This document shows positions 32,601 through 45,846 of a stretch of DNA of 64,000 nt, one piece after another; the stretch's first letter is position 1; each line of letters begins with the position of its first letter. A program made the position numbers and the translations under genes. Where the stretch lies: contig NC_061770.1 in assembly GCF_022458985.1 (NCBI RefSeq), forward strand, positions 37,987,599 to 38,051,598, written 5' to 3'. This DNA is from Mugil cephalus (Eukaryota; Chordata; Actinopteri; Mugiliformes; Mugilidae). Under the pieces are notes generated by a model. That model did not search any database. It saw nothing but the letters and a program-made list of their open reading frames with translations, and was not told where the DNA came from.

Positions 32601-35600
32601 TGATGCACAAAAGACGTGTTTGTGTGTACACTTTATTTAGGTTTTCTTCATCTGCTGGGTCCAGACACGGAGGTAAACTATGCTTTGAAACCTTATCTCG
32701 AGCAACTCGTTAGGCGACATATCTTGTCGTGTGCTCAGCTCCTCTCATACACAGCCTCTGTTCTTCTTTTGTGTCTCCGCCGCTTGTCTCTATCACCCTC
32801 GATGTGCGTCGTCCCCTTCAATCAGCCCGGCTTGTTTCTCTTTCCTTTTTTTTTTAATCTGTGCTGTCACATTTTCCATCTACTTCCTTGCGTCGATGAT
32901 TAAGCTTTACAGTGAAAGGTCAAGCCACGGTTACTCCCACATACATTAAGTAACACAACATTAGAAGGAGGCGTGGGGTAAGTGGGGAATGTTGGGAAAT
33001 TGAGTTATTTCTGGTGGTAGACCCCAAAGTCATGACCTGGACGAACCTTCGCTGACATATTTCTCGATAAAGTGCGTCAACAGCGGTAAAATAGTGGCCT
33101 GGCTGTCTCTGCCCAGGGCAAATACGTAACACGTACACAACCCCACGCGAAAACCACAACTTACTTACACAAACGTATATGTTTCATTTTAATTAGAGAT
33201 ACAGGAAGGTGGATTTAGCAGCTAACTGTGAACAGAGCCGGCGTAGGCTAAGCTAAGAGACAGTCCTGACCATATTGACTGCTGACCACGGTTTAAATGC
33301 TAAAATATTCCACTGTGTCAACTGTACATGGTTTTACACGTTAACACAGTCTTAAACACATTTCCAGTCTTCCTTCTCCTTTGGCGCTGTTGATTTCGTT
33401 GTTGTCTGTGTATGTTTGTGTACAAGCTACTGGCCACTCGAATTTCTAGACAGAAGACATAACAGAATAATAACCTATAAGCAATGATCCTGACTCATGA
33501 GTAATTTTCCATTTGTTTCAGTGCAATTTTATTGTTTATTTCTTAAAACAATAAAATTGCAAGTTGGGCTCATTGCCGTCTGCTGTTTGGTCCTGGTTCT
33601 CAGTGTTGTGTTCTGTCCACGTCGCTGGGCCATATGTTTGACACATGTTCTCTGAAGTAAATTCAAAGGGTAAAGTTGCATGCAAGACATTGTCTCCAAT
33701 GTTGCAATCCTTTGGTTTACAGTTACAGCAGCAAAAGACCAGTTGGTAAAACCTTTATCTCACGAAAGTTTAGGGTGAGGTTTTAGAAGTGTGAACGGTT
33801 CTCAGCTGTTTGGGGAAACGTTAAGTAGGTCAAAGTGTCGCAGCCACTGACTTCAGAGCTCTGGTAAACTTTGGCTGTCTTCCCGTTTACTCGCTCTAAC
33901 CTTTTTCTGAGTGTAGCAACAGGCAAGTGACCTGTGGCCTCAGTTGGTGTTCGCTTCTACGGTAACCGTTTGTTTTCTTGAATGTAAAGTGTAAGGTGTG
34001 GCTTTAAACTATACATAGACAAAGGTTTATGTAACAATTTAAAAGTATTGTATTTAAGGAAATTTAAATTTGTGGGATAAAATTAAAAAAATATATATAT
34101 ATAAAAAATGACTAATCAACCAAAGACTTGGCGACCCCCCTGCAGTGCTTCCGTGGACCTCGTAGAGGTCGCGGACCCCCTGTTGAAGACCTATGTTATA
34201 TGGTGATAATAATAATAAAACGTAAGAAATTTAATCAAAGTGGAGCAACAGATGTGACTGTATTAAAAACCTAAGTCACGATGCGACCAATCAGCTCCAC
34301 AGATTATTTTATTTACGCGTCCGTCCTTCTGTTTCAGCGACGGCGATACATGGAGACTTCATCGAGCCCCCTCCGGAGGAGACTTTGCAGTCCGTGGCGG
34401 ACGAGGAGACCGTCCTGCCCTGTCGCTACATGCCGGACACGGGCAACACGGTGGTACAGGTCACCTGGTTTAAGACCGTAGGAGATAAAAAGGAGCAGAT
34501 CATCACTGCACATCATGATAGCGGACAAACAGGTTGGTCGAAGAAGGAAACCGCACGTCTACATGTGTACTTGTAGGCCAAGTGTCTGTACGTCCTCCGC
34601 AAAAAAAAAAAAAAAAAAAAAAACCTTCACATCGAATTAGTTCCCCTTTCCTCACTGTGAGAAATGTTTTCTCTGACATTACACTCGCTCTTGTGCGCTC
34701 ATTCCACCGAGCAACTACTCTGTTGGTGTTACAAGCCGATGCGTCGGTTTCAGTTCATGCGAGTGTTGGCCGGAGGCTTTGTAGGACTCAGAGAGCCTCG
34801 AGGCGCTTTCACAACAATCAGAAAGTGTTAAACCAACTGGACGGGAGAGACGCTGACAATTTTGATGCCATATCACGGGAATATTTCATTTCGTCTTGTA
34901 ATCTGAAGTAATTCCAGTCTCAAACCAACAGTGAGCATAAGACTCCCAGCTAAATGCCCCGAACGTAATGTAATTTGTGGCAAGGGTGCAGGCGTAGCAC
35001 ATGGAAGTGAAAGTGACAAAAGAAACCCTGAGGTTGAATGTGAACCTCGCTGGGCTTAATTTTTTGTGTCACATCTTCTCTCACACGTTCCTTTATCTCC
35101 CCCTCCCCTCCCCCTTTCTCTCTTCATCCCCAGCGTTCGGCACGTGGTCGCAGCGTGTGCGCTTTAAAAGCGACAAACCCATCGAGGACTCGTCTCTGGT
35201 CATCACGAGCACCGAGATCTCGGACGAGGGGGAGTACACCTGCCACATCAGCACCTTCCCCTCGGGCAACTTCGACCGGACGTTGTCACTCATCGTGTGG
35301 AGTGAGTGTCTCATCATAACACGATTGACGCAACACCCGTGAGGATGAGAACTGATAGGTCACAAAGGAAATAAAATGGCTGAGTCATATAGATAGGCAG
35401 CTGTTATTTTACTACACGGCGAATGATGTAACTGGCCTTATACAGTAATATCATAATAAGACATGAGAAATTTGGTTTTATGTAGTATTGGCTAGATTTG
35501 GATGGTTAACTTTTTAGAAACATTTTTATTTTATTTTATGTTTCAAAACTACCAATTAATTCATCTATATTATTGTTTTTAGTTTATTTCTATTGGTTTA

Positions 35601-38123
35601 ATTGGTTAACTAATCTTTTATTTCTCAATTAAACTCAAATAATCTCATTTTGTGCAGGTTCAGTAGCAGCATTTAAGTTTCCAGCAGAGTTTAGGATTAA
35701 AGGGGCAATTTTTATGCGTATTTACAGGTTCATAATTTCATTTCATTTTATACATTTCTGCAACTTTATGTCTGAGGCCACATCCACGTTTGCGTGTTGG
35801 CTGCTCCCTGTGGTTTAGCCTAGCCTCCCTGCTACAGTAGCGTTTAAGGGTCCTGAAAAGCTGCTGATCAATGCCTTAGTTTGAAAGCTATGGATGAGTT
35901 AGCGAGATGCTAACGTTTGGGAACAACGAATTTGCCACTTTTGTGTGGATACACGTTGTGTTGATTACCCATTGCCCCTTTGACTTCCTCTATCTATTGC
36001 TGTAGAGTAGCTCAGGGCCTCATAATGTAGCATATGGCGTATGTAGCATGTAGCATATACTCTAAAAACGTACCAGTGAAGCCCATTGGAAATACAGAAA
36101 ACTGCAGTTCATCGAGTGGCCACTTGAGGCTCCAAAAGGGAGAAAATCCCCATAGACCCCCTTGTTAAAGAGCCCAACTTTACAGCATTATTAAACATGT
36201 TTACAGCCTGGTACAAAAAAAACGATTTGAGTCTCAATAGTTTCACTATTCGTGACAAATGTTGGGCGGGGCTAACAGTGACACCGAGCTAACAGGTAGC
36301 GGGAGTTAGGTGGGCGTGTCTCAACGTCCGACACGACCCCTCCATGTAAAGCTCATCCAACATGGCGACCGCGGGCTCCGCCCACTTCGGGCTTTATTGT
36401 CGAGGTTGAGAATCCAACGATGGGTTTGTCCGTAGCATATACAGTAAAAGGGTTGGTCCAAATGCATTTCCTTGTTCACGTGTCTCAGCAAAAAAATCTC
36501 CCGTGTTCAGCCTGTGACGTCTTCTCTACGTGTAATATCAGTTCCAACATGACGCACCATTGTGTGAAACACAAACGTGAAACTCAGCACAGTCTTTGGT
36601 TAATTAATTAGAGAACGAGCCCAGCACACCTGTGCGCAGGTAGAAAATGCTTTCACCAGCCTCGACCTCCGGGGCGTAGGTTGTCGATCAACACAAAGAA
36701 GTTTGCGGTGTTACTTCTCACCTTTCCTGCTCACACGGGCACAAACGTACCAGTAGAAACAGAGATTATTATTATTTATAGAGATGTAGTGCCCAACTTG
36801 TTCTCAGTAGACAGAATATGACTGAACATCTATCTGGTCTCTGTAAATAATAAGGACAATTGACTCACTCTGAAATATTTGAATATTTGATCATTATTAC
36901 TTGGGGCTACTGTGTATCTTCAAACACAAAGACATTTAGTGCCATGAACAAAGTAACACTGGGACATGTATTTACTAGTGCATTAAACAGGACAAAACAT
37001 GTCCCCATTAATCATACAACATACGCCGCAGTGGAATCGACCTCGGTGATTGTGCCTCGTCTGTGTGCCACTGCCGAGTGGCCTGGGTTGGTTATAGAGA
37101 GTTAGGTGGGGGGGTATTTTGCTTATGTGGTACATGGCGACGCTGATAAGTAACGGAAGTAAAAGGTGTGGACAGCAGATCAATCAGTGTTTCAGGAAGT
37201 TCTGCAGCAGTGTTTTCTCCTCTGGCCTGGGCTGCGGGGTTTAAACGCACAATAACAGGCAAAACACAAATAAAGGAAAGAACAAAATATCATAATAAAC
37301 ACACAGAGTGGACGAGTTTACCTCTGTCCACTTATGTCAACCCTTCTTTTCTACTGTGTACTGTCCAGTACCTTTTGTTTTTGCCAAATGTAGCAATGCT
37401 CTCTTTGTAAAAGGGTTGATGCCGACACATGTTTAATTTTTTGACCCATAATCGCTGTCACCGTGTCTCCTCCAGCCATTCCCATCACTTCCCTGGACAT
37501 CGTGACCGTAGTGGAGGGACAGTCCTTCCGGCAGGTCGCCGCCTGTCGCTCCATAGCCCGGCCCCCCGCCATCCTCACCTGGGACACCGAGCTGAACGGC
37601 AAGTCCACCAATCGCACCTCGGACAGCGGGGCCGTCTCCATTCAGTTCTCCCTGCACCCGCTGAGGAACATGAACGGCAAGAAGCTGGACTGTCTGGTCC
37701 GGCACCCGACTCTGCCGGGCGCCCGCAGGCTCTCCCAGAAGCTGGTGGTGCACTGTGAGTACACACCGAAAAATAACACACATGTAAGGTTATGAGGTTA
37801 TAGACTACAGGAGACGCACATAGGGACAGATTCAAGACATGGAAAGTCTAAAAAAAAAGTGTCAACATTGGGTAGCAAGCGTTCACTTCCCTTTTTTTTT
37901 TTTTTATCAGTGTAAGCAGCCGGAAGTGACTTCATTAGTAATTACTCCGTTCTCTGTTACCATATTTGGTAATATATATTTTTTTTCTCTTTGACCCTTT
38001 ACGACCTACACATAAAAAAAAGACCTGCGCATAAAAAAAAAAAGCTTACGACATTTCAATTACCGTAACTCACTGATGGATAATATTCATATTATTCAAA
38101 GTGACTGAACAGTTGAGCTTTCT

Positions 38124-38158
<35 letters not shown>

Positions 38159-39592
38159 AAAATAAAGCTCCCATTACGGTAATGATTGCGCACTGCTGCT
38201 GTCGGCTGCAGTTTGGGGAGCGACGCAACACAAAGTCGTGTCGTTTGGAGGCGTTTATTAGTAAAAGCGAAGTTATTTACGCCCTTGAGATGTCACGAAG
38301 TTCTTCCAGACAAAACTCCCCCAGTGTTCAGCCGCACTTTGAATTTTATCAGTGGCGCAAATTATTGCGACTTACGGTATTTCAAATACCGCGCGCTTTA
38401 ACCAATCGCCGGCGATCCGTTCGGTTTTAAATAATAATCGATCTCTCTTTAATTTCACACCCAGTGTTAGGATCTAATACTTCTGCTACTCTTGAAAGGA
38501 TATTTGTCGGAATACTCAAAATCTTTGAGTCAAATGATTGTTTTTGTCCCCCCCTCCAGTCCCTCCAGACGTAGAAGTGTCGGGCTTCAACAACAATTGG
38601 TTCGTGGGTTTGGAAAATGCCGCCCTGACGTGCGTGAGCAGAGGAAACCCCAAACCGCACAGCTTCACCTGGAGCAGGTAAGGCATCAGGACCCACCCCC
38701 CCTCCTCCTCCTCTGGCTGTCTGGTAGTGGTTGTGACTAACCGTCTGATGAGCCTGGTCACTGTTCATTTTCCCAGAAGACTTAACACGGCAATTATTTG
38801 GGATTGCGTGGGTTTTAATAGGATGTGTGCGCTCAGGTTGTATTCAGGTCACTCTCAGAGGGGAAACACGGAACAAATTACAGTTTCTTTTGTTGTTTCT
38901 ATAAGATACAATAATCTATAAAGACGTCTGTAATTCGAAGTTGTTGTTATCATGAAGTATACACAGTCTTTGTGTTGATGGTCTTAAAGGAGCGATTATT
39001 ATGTATCATTAGGCCTTTTCATGGGATTTATTCATAATAATACGATGTTTTCTTGCCACATGTGTGTAAATAATTATTTAAAGCCAACGACCCCAAACTG
39101 ATGACAGATTAAATAGGGACCCACTACCTACTACTATATATGTTCTATGTTAAACTATTTATAAATATATATTATTATTATCATTTTCACATTCAATATT
39201 AAGCTATTCAAATAATACACAGGTTCAAATTTAGATTTCTTTAAATTCACATTAACAAACATCCAACATATTTTAGTATGTATGTATTTAGCTCTGTTTA
39301 AAGTCAAAACTGTTAAGAAAATAATTTTATATGTACATAAAATTGACAGAAAATAGTTGACAGTTTTAACTTTAAACACGAGGCTTTGATTAAAATAAAA
39401 AAATATATATATTTGAACCTGTGTGTTATTTGAACAGCTTAATATTGAATGCAAAATATATTATAATAATAATATAATTCTAATATAATTATAACAATGT
39501 ATATTTATAAATAGCACTATTTTAACATAGAAAAAAAATGGATGTTGGATTTTTGTCAAAGTGTAATTAAAGAAATTTAAATTTGTGGGGGA

Positions 39593-39624
<32 letters not shown>

Positions 39625-42600
39625 TGTAATCAACCAAAGAGTTTGGGACCCCTCTTCAGTACCTCCGCGGACCCCCTAGGGGTCACGGACCCCCTGTTGG
39701 AGACCCATGATTTAGCACATTTCTATAACAAAAAATGGTATTTAAAGAATGGATTTAAACAAACAATGCACCTACAATGTAGCAATTAAACATAAATTTA
39801 AATAACATATGATTTGGAATATTCCACATTAGAACCTGAGGGAGAGCTGCAGTAAAGAGACGTGTACTTGTTTCCTGATCACATACGTACGTACACTCGA
39901 TTGAAATACAGCCGCACTGTGCAGCGGGGGTTAGAGCCCCACCCATTCCACATGACTTAACCAAACATGCCCTGGCACTGTCACCTCCCGATCCTTGCCG
40001 CCTCGGTGGAAACCGTCGGAGTCAAACATTGCGTGTGTGTGTGTCGTTTAAAAAAAAAAAAAAAGAAGGAAAGAAAAGAAAAGAAAAAAAAAGCTGCCTA
40101 AACTTGGGCTTGACTCAGATTCCTGACACCTTCTGCTTGAGTCACCCTGTGTCACTTCGAAGCCACTTCTTTTGAGGCGTTCAGGTATTCCCAAAGGGTG
40201 TGGCGTGGAGGTGCTAAGACACCAAAAAACTAAAAAAAAAAACTACTGGTGGTGGGATGCCTCCTGTTAAAACTATGAGAAGCAACAGCTGGGCCTCCGA
40301 GGTTGTGGAAGAAGATTTTATGACGTACTTTTAATATCATTTGAATGTTTTTCTGCCGGATGATGACATACGTATTAGTTGTTGTTAGTCAGAGGTACAC
40401 ACCCTGAGAAAGAAGTGTTGTGAGTAAGGCTTACCAGACACACGGCATGCATCACGAACGAGCGAGCGCGCGCACACACACACTAAACACATGCACACAC
40501 ACGAAACACACAAATCAGCGTTTGCAATCTCTAGTTACAGTCAAACCCGTGCGTGCACTGCAATCAACACACGTCAAAAAAAAAAAAAAAACCTGTCGGC
40601 TTTGTCAGTAAACGGCAGCAGGTGAAGTGAAGTAAGAGCCGGTGTCACAGTGTCGTGTTGCGGCTTGTGCCGAGAGCAGACGGATGAGATGGTTTCACAC
40701 GAGGGAGGGAGGAAGAGGGGAGGAGGGGGTGAAGAAAGGGAAAGGGATGAGCGGCGGCGGAGGGAGAAAAAGAAGGAGGGTGGACTTGTGGGTGGGTGGA
40801 GGTGGAGGTGAGCTGAGGGGCACCGAGTGGAGGAAGAGGAAGCAGAAACGTGTGGATTTGCGTGAGATGTTTATCAGGATGTCTATGTAAAAAAAAACAG
40901 ACAGTTCCTCTTTCTCGCTAGCCCTCTGAAACAAACAGAACCGTTCACAGTTTGCTGGGCGGTTTGCAAGTGGTCACACTTTCAGGAACTTTGGGATCTT
41001 AAAGCAATTACTGAAAGAAAAAGAGGAAAATTTTTTGGCTTTTCTAATATCTCACTGTCTAATCTATCAAAAGAACGAAGAGGAAATGCAAAGAGTGACT
41101 TCTTTTTTTTTTTTTTTATGTGATATAAATATCAACCGGTGGGTGGTTGGTGGTTAGCAGTCGCCAGCACCATCTACAGACAGACAACTTTATTAGAGGC
41201 CACGCAAAAAAATGAGCTTTAGGCGAGAGACGGGTGGATTTATTTCTATTTGCTCCTGTTAAAATACATCTTGATATGAGTTAAACCAATACGACGCCCC
41301 TGAGTTGCATGTTTTTTGTTTTTTTTTTCTCACGTCTCATTGGTTTGGAGCGCTCTCTAATGATTTTTTTGGTCAACTGCGTCTCTGACAAACTCTGGAG
41401 AAGTGACGTGCAGGTCGATACAGATATATCGATATTTCCAACAACAGGTCTTTTTGCTCTGATGTCTTGTTTTCTTTATGAAGCTATGACATTCATTTAT
41501 TTTAGGTTCACCCGACACATTAGGGCGTATGTGCACAAACTATCGGTAGCGAACCGGTATCGCCGATACCGGCCTGAATTTTACTCGGTATCGGATCGGA
41601 AAGGAAATCGGTGGAATCGAACATCCCTACACAGCACTTTGGTGTTTTCAAGCACCATCCATGAGAAACCAAAATGCATTTGTATGCCAGGTTTAAGTAC
41701 GGCCCACTACCCCACTATATGTGTTCTATATTATACTATAATAGGCTTAGTCCTCTCTATAAATATACATTATTGTTATCGTTTTGCGTTCAATAGATAT
41801 CTATTCAAATAATACACAGGTTCAAATATATAGTGTTAACTTTAAACATAAATACTAACATACTAAAACACGCGGAGGTACTGTGGGGGGAGACATTTTT
41901 TTTAAAAATTTTTTATTTTCTCTCACAGATGTAAATTTCTTTAAATACACATTAACAAAAAACAGCATATTTAAGTATGTTAATATTTAGCTATGTTTAA
42001 AGTTATATATATACATATGTGTGTGTGTGTGTATAATTGACAGGCTGACGGTTTTAACTTTAAGCATGAGGGTTCAATTGAAATAAAAACATATATATAT
42101 ATTTGAACCTGTGTATCATTTGAATAGCTTACTACTGAATGCAAAATGATAATGTATATTAATAAATAGCACTAGTTTACTTAATCTCTTCATCATCAGT
42201 TCCCTCCCTGCTTTTACATACATTTGAAGTTGACCTGAATGCACTTTTTTAAAATTTTTTTTTATTTTATTTTTTTGCAGAATGGGTGGAGAGCTTCCAA
42301 ACGGTGTCATCGCCCACCCCAACGGGACGCTGGCTTTCCAGCGGCCCCTCAACTCCTCGGACAGAGGCACCTACCAGTGCGCGGCCAAGAACGAAGTGGG
42401 AGTAGCCAAGGCGGAAATGGAGATTACCGTGTCAGGTAGATGACAGCACTGTCAACACGACCTACTAAGACCTGTTATAATAACGCGAAGTGCAGGGGAT
42501 GAATGTTTATACATCCGTCTAATCCCCTATATATCCCTGTGAACTCCTCGCCTCACAGAGCAGCCGGTGGACAATGAAAACATACTGATGTTTGTGGTCG

Positions 42601-45600
42601 GGGGCGTGGCCGGCGGCCTGCTCATCCTGATGCTCGTCATCGTCATCTGCGTCACGTGCAAGCAGAAACGGAAGAACAAGAAGCTGGAGAAAGAGCTGAC
42701 GGAGAAGAAGTACGAGATAATATCATATCTAATTGACATGAGATAAGATGAACTTTAATAATGTAAAAAATGGCTGCAGTATAGAGGGGATGCATAGCAC
42801 GTGACGTCACCGCAGGCGGAGTCTCCATGGTTACGGGCACTGACAGGTGATCATGGAGACGAGCAGCATTAGCTTGAATCATAGGCTTTAATAGCCCCTA
42901 AATTAGTAAATTAATAATAATTTTTAAAAAAAGTCGAAGAGCTGTTGTGTGATTGACTATATCAACAGATCTGGAAAGTAGTCGGATAATATATCTTTAC
43001 AAATATCTCCGATTGCCAAAAAAAACAAAAAAAAAACAAAAACAAAGAGAGAAGTAAATGTATTGCTGCATTATGAGGAAACATCTAGAATCCAGGCACA
43101 GAAACCTGGTGTTGTGGTTCACATTTAGTGTCGTGTAATATTAATTTATGTTGTTTTTATAAGTCATACCTTAAACTACTTCTTAAGTTAAGTTCTTAAG
43201 TTACGTCCTGTCAGCTAAGTCTCTCGACGTTGTTGTTTTGGCGTAGTTAACTACGTAGTAGTAACTATTTCACTTCCAACAATAAATAACAATGAAACAA
43301 TAATATTAATATTTGCGATCACTCCTCGTCACCTTTTTAACGTATTGTATGGCTAAACGTTGCTTCTCAGTAAAGCTCTTAGCGTTAGCATCTTTTATTT
43401 AGCTACATTTACCATCAACTGAAACGACCTAAAACTAACTTAAACTTACTGAAACCGAGGCCAATCCAGTTTTCGGATCATTGTCGAGTCCAGTTGTCCT
43501 TAATTTGATCAGATAATCCACATTTTTCCCAGTCTCGCTGTATTTACTGATACATTTCACTCTAATTTTTGCCACTCGAGGGGCGTGGCCACGGGCGGCA
43601 GTGACGTCAGTGCATACCCTCTATTAAAGCATCTTACAGTTGGACAGTGTAACATGCAGATAAATGAGTGCGTGGGGATAATACAGAGATAAATAAGAAA
43701 TAAAATGATATAAGGTACACACTGTAGAACAGTTTTTTTCCATAGTTTGATCATTTTGTCTTGTTTCTCACAGGGAGGAAATAAGCACCCTATCCAGACA
43801 TGCCTCTTTCAGGAGAATGAACTCTGTCAGCACGGACGCCAGAGGAACGGTACGATCACTGAGTTATCCTTTTTACCGTCACTTTTTTTTTCATCTGCGC
43901 AGAGATATAGGATCAGAATCAGTAGGATGCTCGACTGCCTCACGTACTTTTGGAGAGCTCATCCTGACCATGTGCTTCCTTCTTTTGATTTCAGACTGAA
44001 GAAAACATCCCTCTCAGGGTGGAGGGGACTCTGAGGAACAGCATGTCGTCCCTTGGGGTCAGTCTACGCATCTATGTTACTGAGACTTTACTGTCCAGAT
44101 GCCAGAAGGCTTAAGTTCTGAGTGTCAACATTTCAAATCTGAACGTAGTGCATCACAGATCTTGATAATAACATTAACGTATTATATTGGTTCTTGAGGG
44201 GTTTTTGCTGTTGTTGTTTAGCTTCTTCAGACATTCTTTTCTAAAGCGTCGGCTAAATATGAAGCTCGTAGCGTAGAACCAGAGACAAACAGCTAGCTAG
44301 CCTGTCTCTGTCCACACCAGCCGCCTCTAAACTATTTCATTTGGTGCACGAATGGAAGAAAACCCCCCTGAGACGTGGTCACAGCGTCTAACCAGAAATG
44401 CTGTCTATAACCTCTCTTTGCTGAGCTAAGCTAAGTGACAGCTTCCTGTTGAGCCTGAGACACAACAGAGAGGAACAAGTTCATTTCCATCTAATTCTTT
44501 ACCTGAGAGCTTACAGCGTCCTAGGACTCCTGTGGCCTTTTAGATGCACCGCTAACACTTTATTACTTTTACCATAGTTTACCACAGCACTGATCTGCAG
44601 CCTGGAAACACTTCTGTATTTTGGTATTAATTGATTTACTCTCCTTAAGAATGAAAGTCTATTCAACATAATTTATGTTACTTATTGGAAGTATTTTTAT
44701 TTTTCAGTCTTTTGTTGCTTTTTCAATTGGTCTATATATATATATATATTTAAAAAAATATATAATAGAAATAATAATAAATAATAATAGAAAAATAATT
44801 AAATAAAATGATTTATTTGAATGAAGGTATAGTAACGAAGAAGAGGTTTGTGAAGCACTTTAAATATCATTATTATTATTGTTTAGCAGAGGAGGAAGAA
44901 AACATTGAATAATCTTTATTAGTATATTACTATACTGACGAGGGCTAGGGCTCCTTTTCAAACATTACAAGTAGGTTTATGTTACTTATTAGAAGTATTC
45001 TGCAGCAGCATTCTGGCTTTTAGGGGCATTGTGGACATAGTCAGTCTCAGTGTCCTCAGTCCTTCTGGCTTTAAACATTAAAGCACACATAAGTTTAAAA
45101 CCAGCTCATTTTTATTTCAAGTAAATAAACATACTTTTTTATTATCTGTGCTTGCAGGAGCAGGCTTACTGCCGTGACAGCCGATCTACTATCTCCGGTG
45201 GGCGTGGAGGAGAAAGAGGAGGTGCCGGAGCGTTTGACTCCCTGGGCAGACCGGTTCTGTACAACAATTCCAGGAGGGGACGGTACCTGGACAGAGGAGA
45301 GGACAGCCAATCCAGACTGGACACGTACGACAGATGCAGCTCCGTGTCCATGGTGAGTGTGTCTCAGATTGTGGAACGGTAGCCCCCCCTCCCCGCGCAC
45401 TCCCCCTCCCCCCGAGAACGGTGCAAGCTAAGGTCCGCTCTGTGTCTTTGCAACAGGAAACCCGTTTCCACCCCCCTCTCATGCCGTCCCCCGTCCCCAA
45501 CATCCACTCCACGGAGATCGTGAGGCAGCTGAACGGCAGCGCCGTCACCTCCCTGGACGGCGGCTCGCGGGCGGGGAGCGTCACCAAGAACCACCTGCGC

Positions 45601-45846
45601 CCCCCGGCGAGCTGCACGTACCCGCCGGTGACGGACGACGAGGACGAGGTGGACGAGGGCCTGGGCGGCCCCGCCAGCCAGGAGCACCCCGACGACCGGG
45701 ACAGCGTGACCAGCAGCTCCCAGGTGTCCGAGGCCCACAGCACGCGCTATCAGCACACCAACGGCGGCACGCTCATAGTCAAGACCCCCATGTCGTCCAT
45801 CGCCAGCCCTCACGCCTCCCTCATACACAAGGCCCAGATAGTTTAG
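29636..45846 (+). CDS. nectin4: Nectin-4-like immunoglobulin cell adhesion receptor
   Basis: Single-pass adhesion molecule forming cell-cell contacts and binding afadin at adherens junctions. Exons: 29636-29690, 34338-34532, 35134-35301, 37476-37754, 38560-38677, 42281-42435, 42559-42709, 43774-43849, 43995-44057, 45158-45352, 45457-45846; 1845 nt, 614 residues. Signal peptide about 1-20, V-type Ig to about 139 (DEGEYTCHISTFPSGNF is the nectin V-domain signature), C-type Ig about 142-232 (LTWDTELNGK), second C-type about 235-322 (DRGTYQCAAKN), transmembrane about 332-357. Sequons NRT, NGT and NSS are present. The tail has LSRHASFRRMNSVSTDARG, matching the nectin-4 tail LTRENSIRRLHSHHTDPRS region, then an acidic patch and C-terminal AQIV. 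Neighbouring ndufs2 and fcer1g also support NECTIN4. The tail (about 257 residues) is longer than the mammalian one. Confidence 0.87.
30720..31900 (+). repeat. Tandem array, period about 295 bp, in nectin4 intron 1
   Basis: CTAACTAGCCTAGCC recurs at about 30864, 31082, 31456 and 31751. GAGAGGAATTCA recurs at about 30778, 31321 and 31615. The last two units (from about 31320 and 31615) are nearly identical with a period of 294-295 bp, while the earlier units are diverged or partial. No coding frame is conserved through the array. Confidence 0.9.
34058..34200 (+). repeat. Fragment of palindromic element family C
   Basis: From GGAAATTTAAATTTGTGGG to GGACCCCCTGTTGAAGACC; it matches the right end of the full copy at 39085-39712, including the CGGACCCCCTGTTG terminus. 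It lies about 140 bp before nectin4 exon 2. Confidence 0.8.
36050..36420 (+). repeat. Dispersed fish repeat, copy of 5980-6175
   Basis: Contains CTGCAGTTCATCGAGTGGCCACTTGAGGCTCC-like sequence and GTTTACAGCCTGGTACAAAA, then CATCCAACATGGCGACC. Present in inverted orientation in the kirrel1 intron. The rest of nectin4 intron 3 (35302-37475) has no visible gene. Confidence 0.7.
38126..38161. repeat. (AAAG)n microsatellite
   Basis: About nine tandem GAAA units in nectin4 intron 4. Confidence 0.95.
39085..39712 (+). mobile_element. Palindromic element family C, near-full copy
   Basis: The arm CATTCAATATTAAGCTATTC plus AATAATACACAGGTTCAAAT (39190-39231) is repeated in inverted form at 39413-39452 (TTTGAACCTGTGTGTTATTT, then AGCTTAATATTGAATGC). 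More of the flanking sequence also pairs. The right end carries CGGACCCCCTAGGGGTCACGG and CCCCTGTTGGAGACC. It lies in nectin4 intron 5. A second related copy is at 41690-42170. Confidence 0.75.
41400..41635 (+). repeat. GGTATCGGCGATACC-type repeat in nectin4 intron 5
   Basis: Contains GCGAACCGGTATCGCCGATACCGG and ACTCGGTATCGGATCGG, ending AATCGAACATCCCTAC. The reverse complement of its right end, including CGATACCACCGGTTTC and TCCGATACTGAG, occurs at 56366-56405. An old dispersed repeat related in style to family B but distinct. Confidence 0.65.
41690..42170 (+). mobile_element. Palindromic element family C, second copy
   Basis: CTATTCAAATAATACACAGG near 41803 pairs in inverse with CCTGTGTATCATTTGAATAG near 42109. 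The flanks also match the 39.1-kb copy (CACTACCCCACTATATGTGTTC). It ends about 110 bp before nectin4 exon 6. Boundaries approximate. Confidence 0.7.
42781..43624 (-). mobile_element. MITE family A, copy 3, longest (nectin4 intron 7)
   Basis: Left end ATAGAGGGGATGCATAG followed by GTGACGTCAC; right end GTGACGTCAGTGCATACCCTCTAT, its imperfect inverse. Relative to copies 1 and 2 it lies in the opposite orientation. 844 bp, no open reading frame of note. It begins about 70 bp after the nectin4 exon 7 donor. Confidence 0.85.

Noticed and set aside
40642-40934. Purine-rich frames on both strands in nectin4 intron 5
   Set aside because: A GA-rich low-complexity tract; the composition is not protein-like and no splice context was found.
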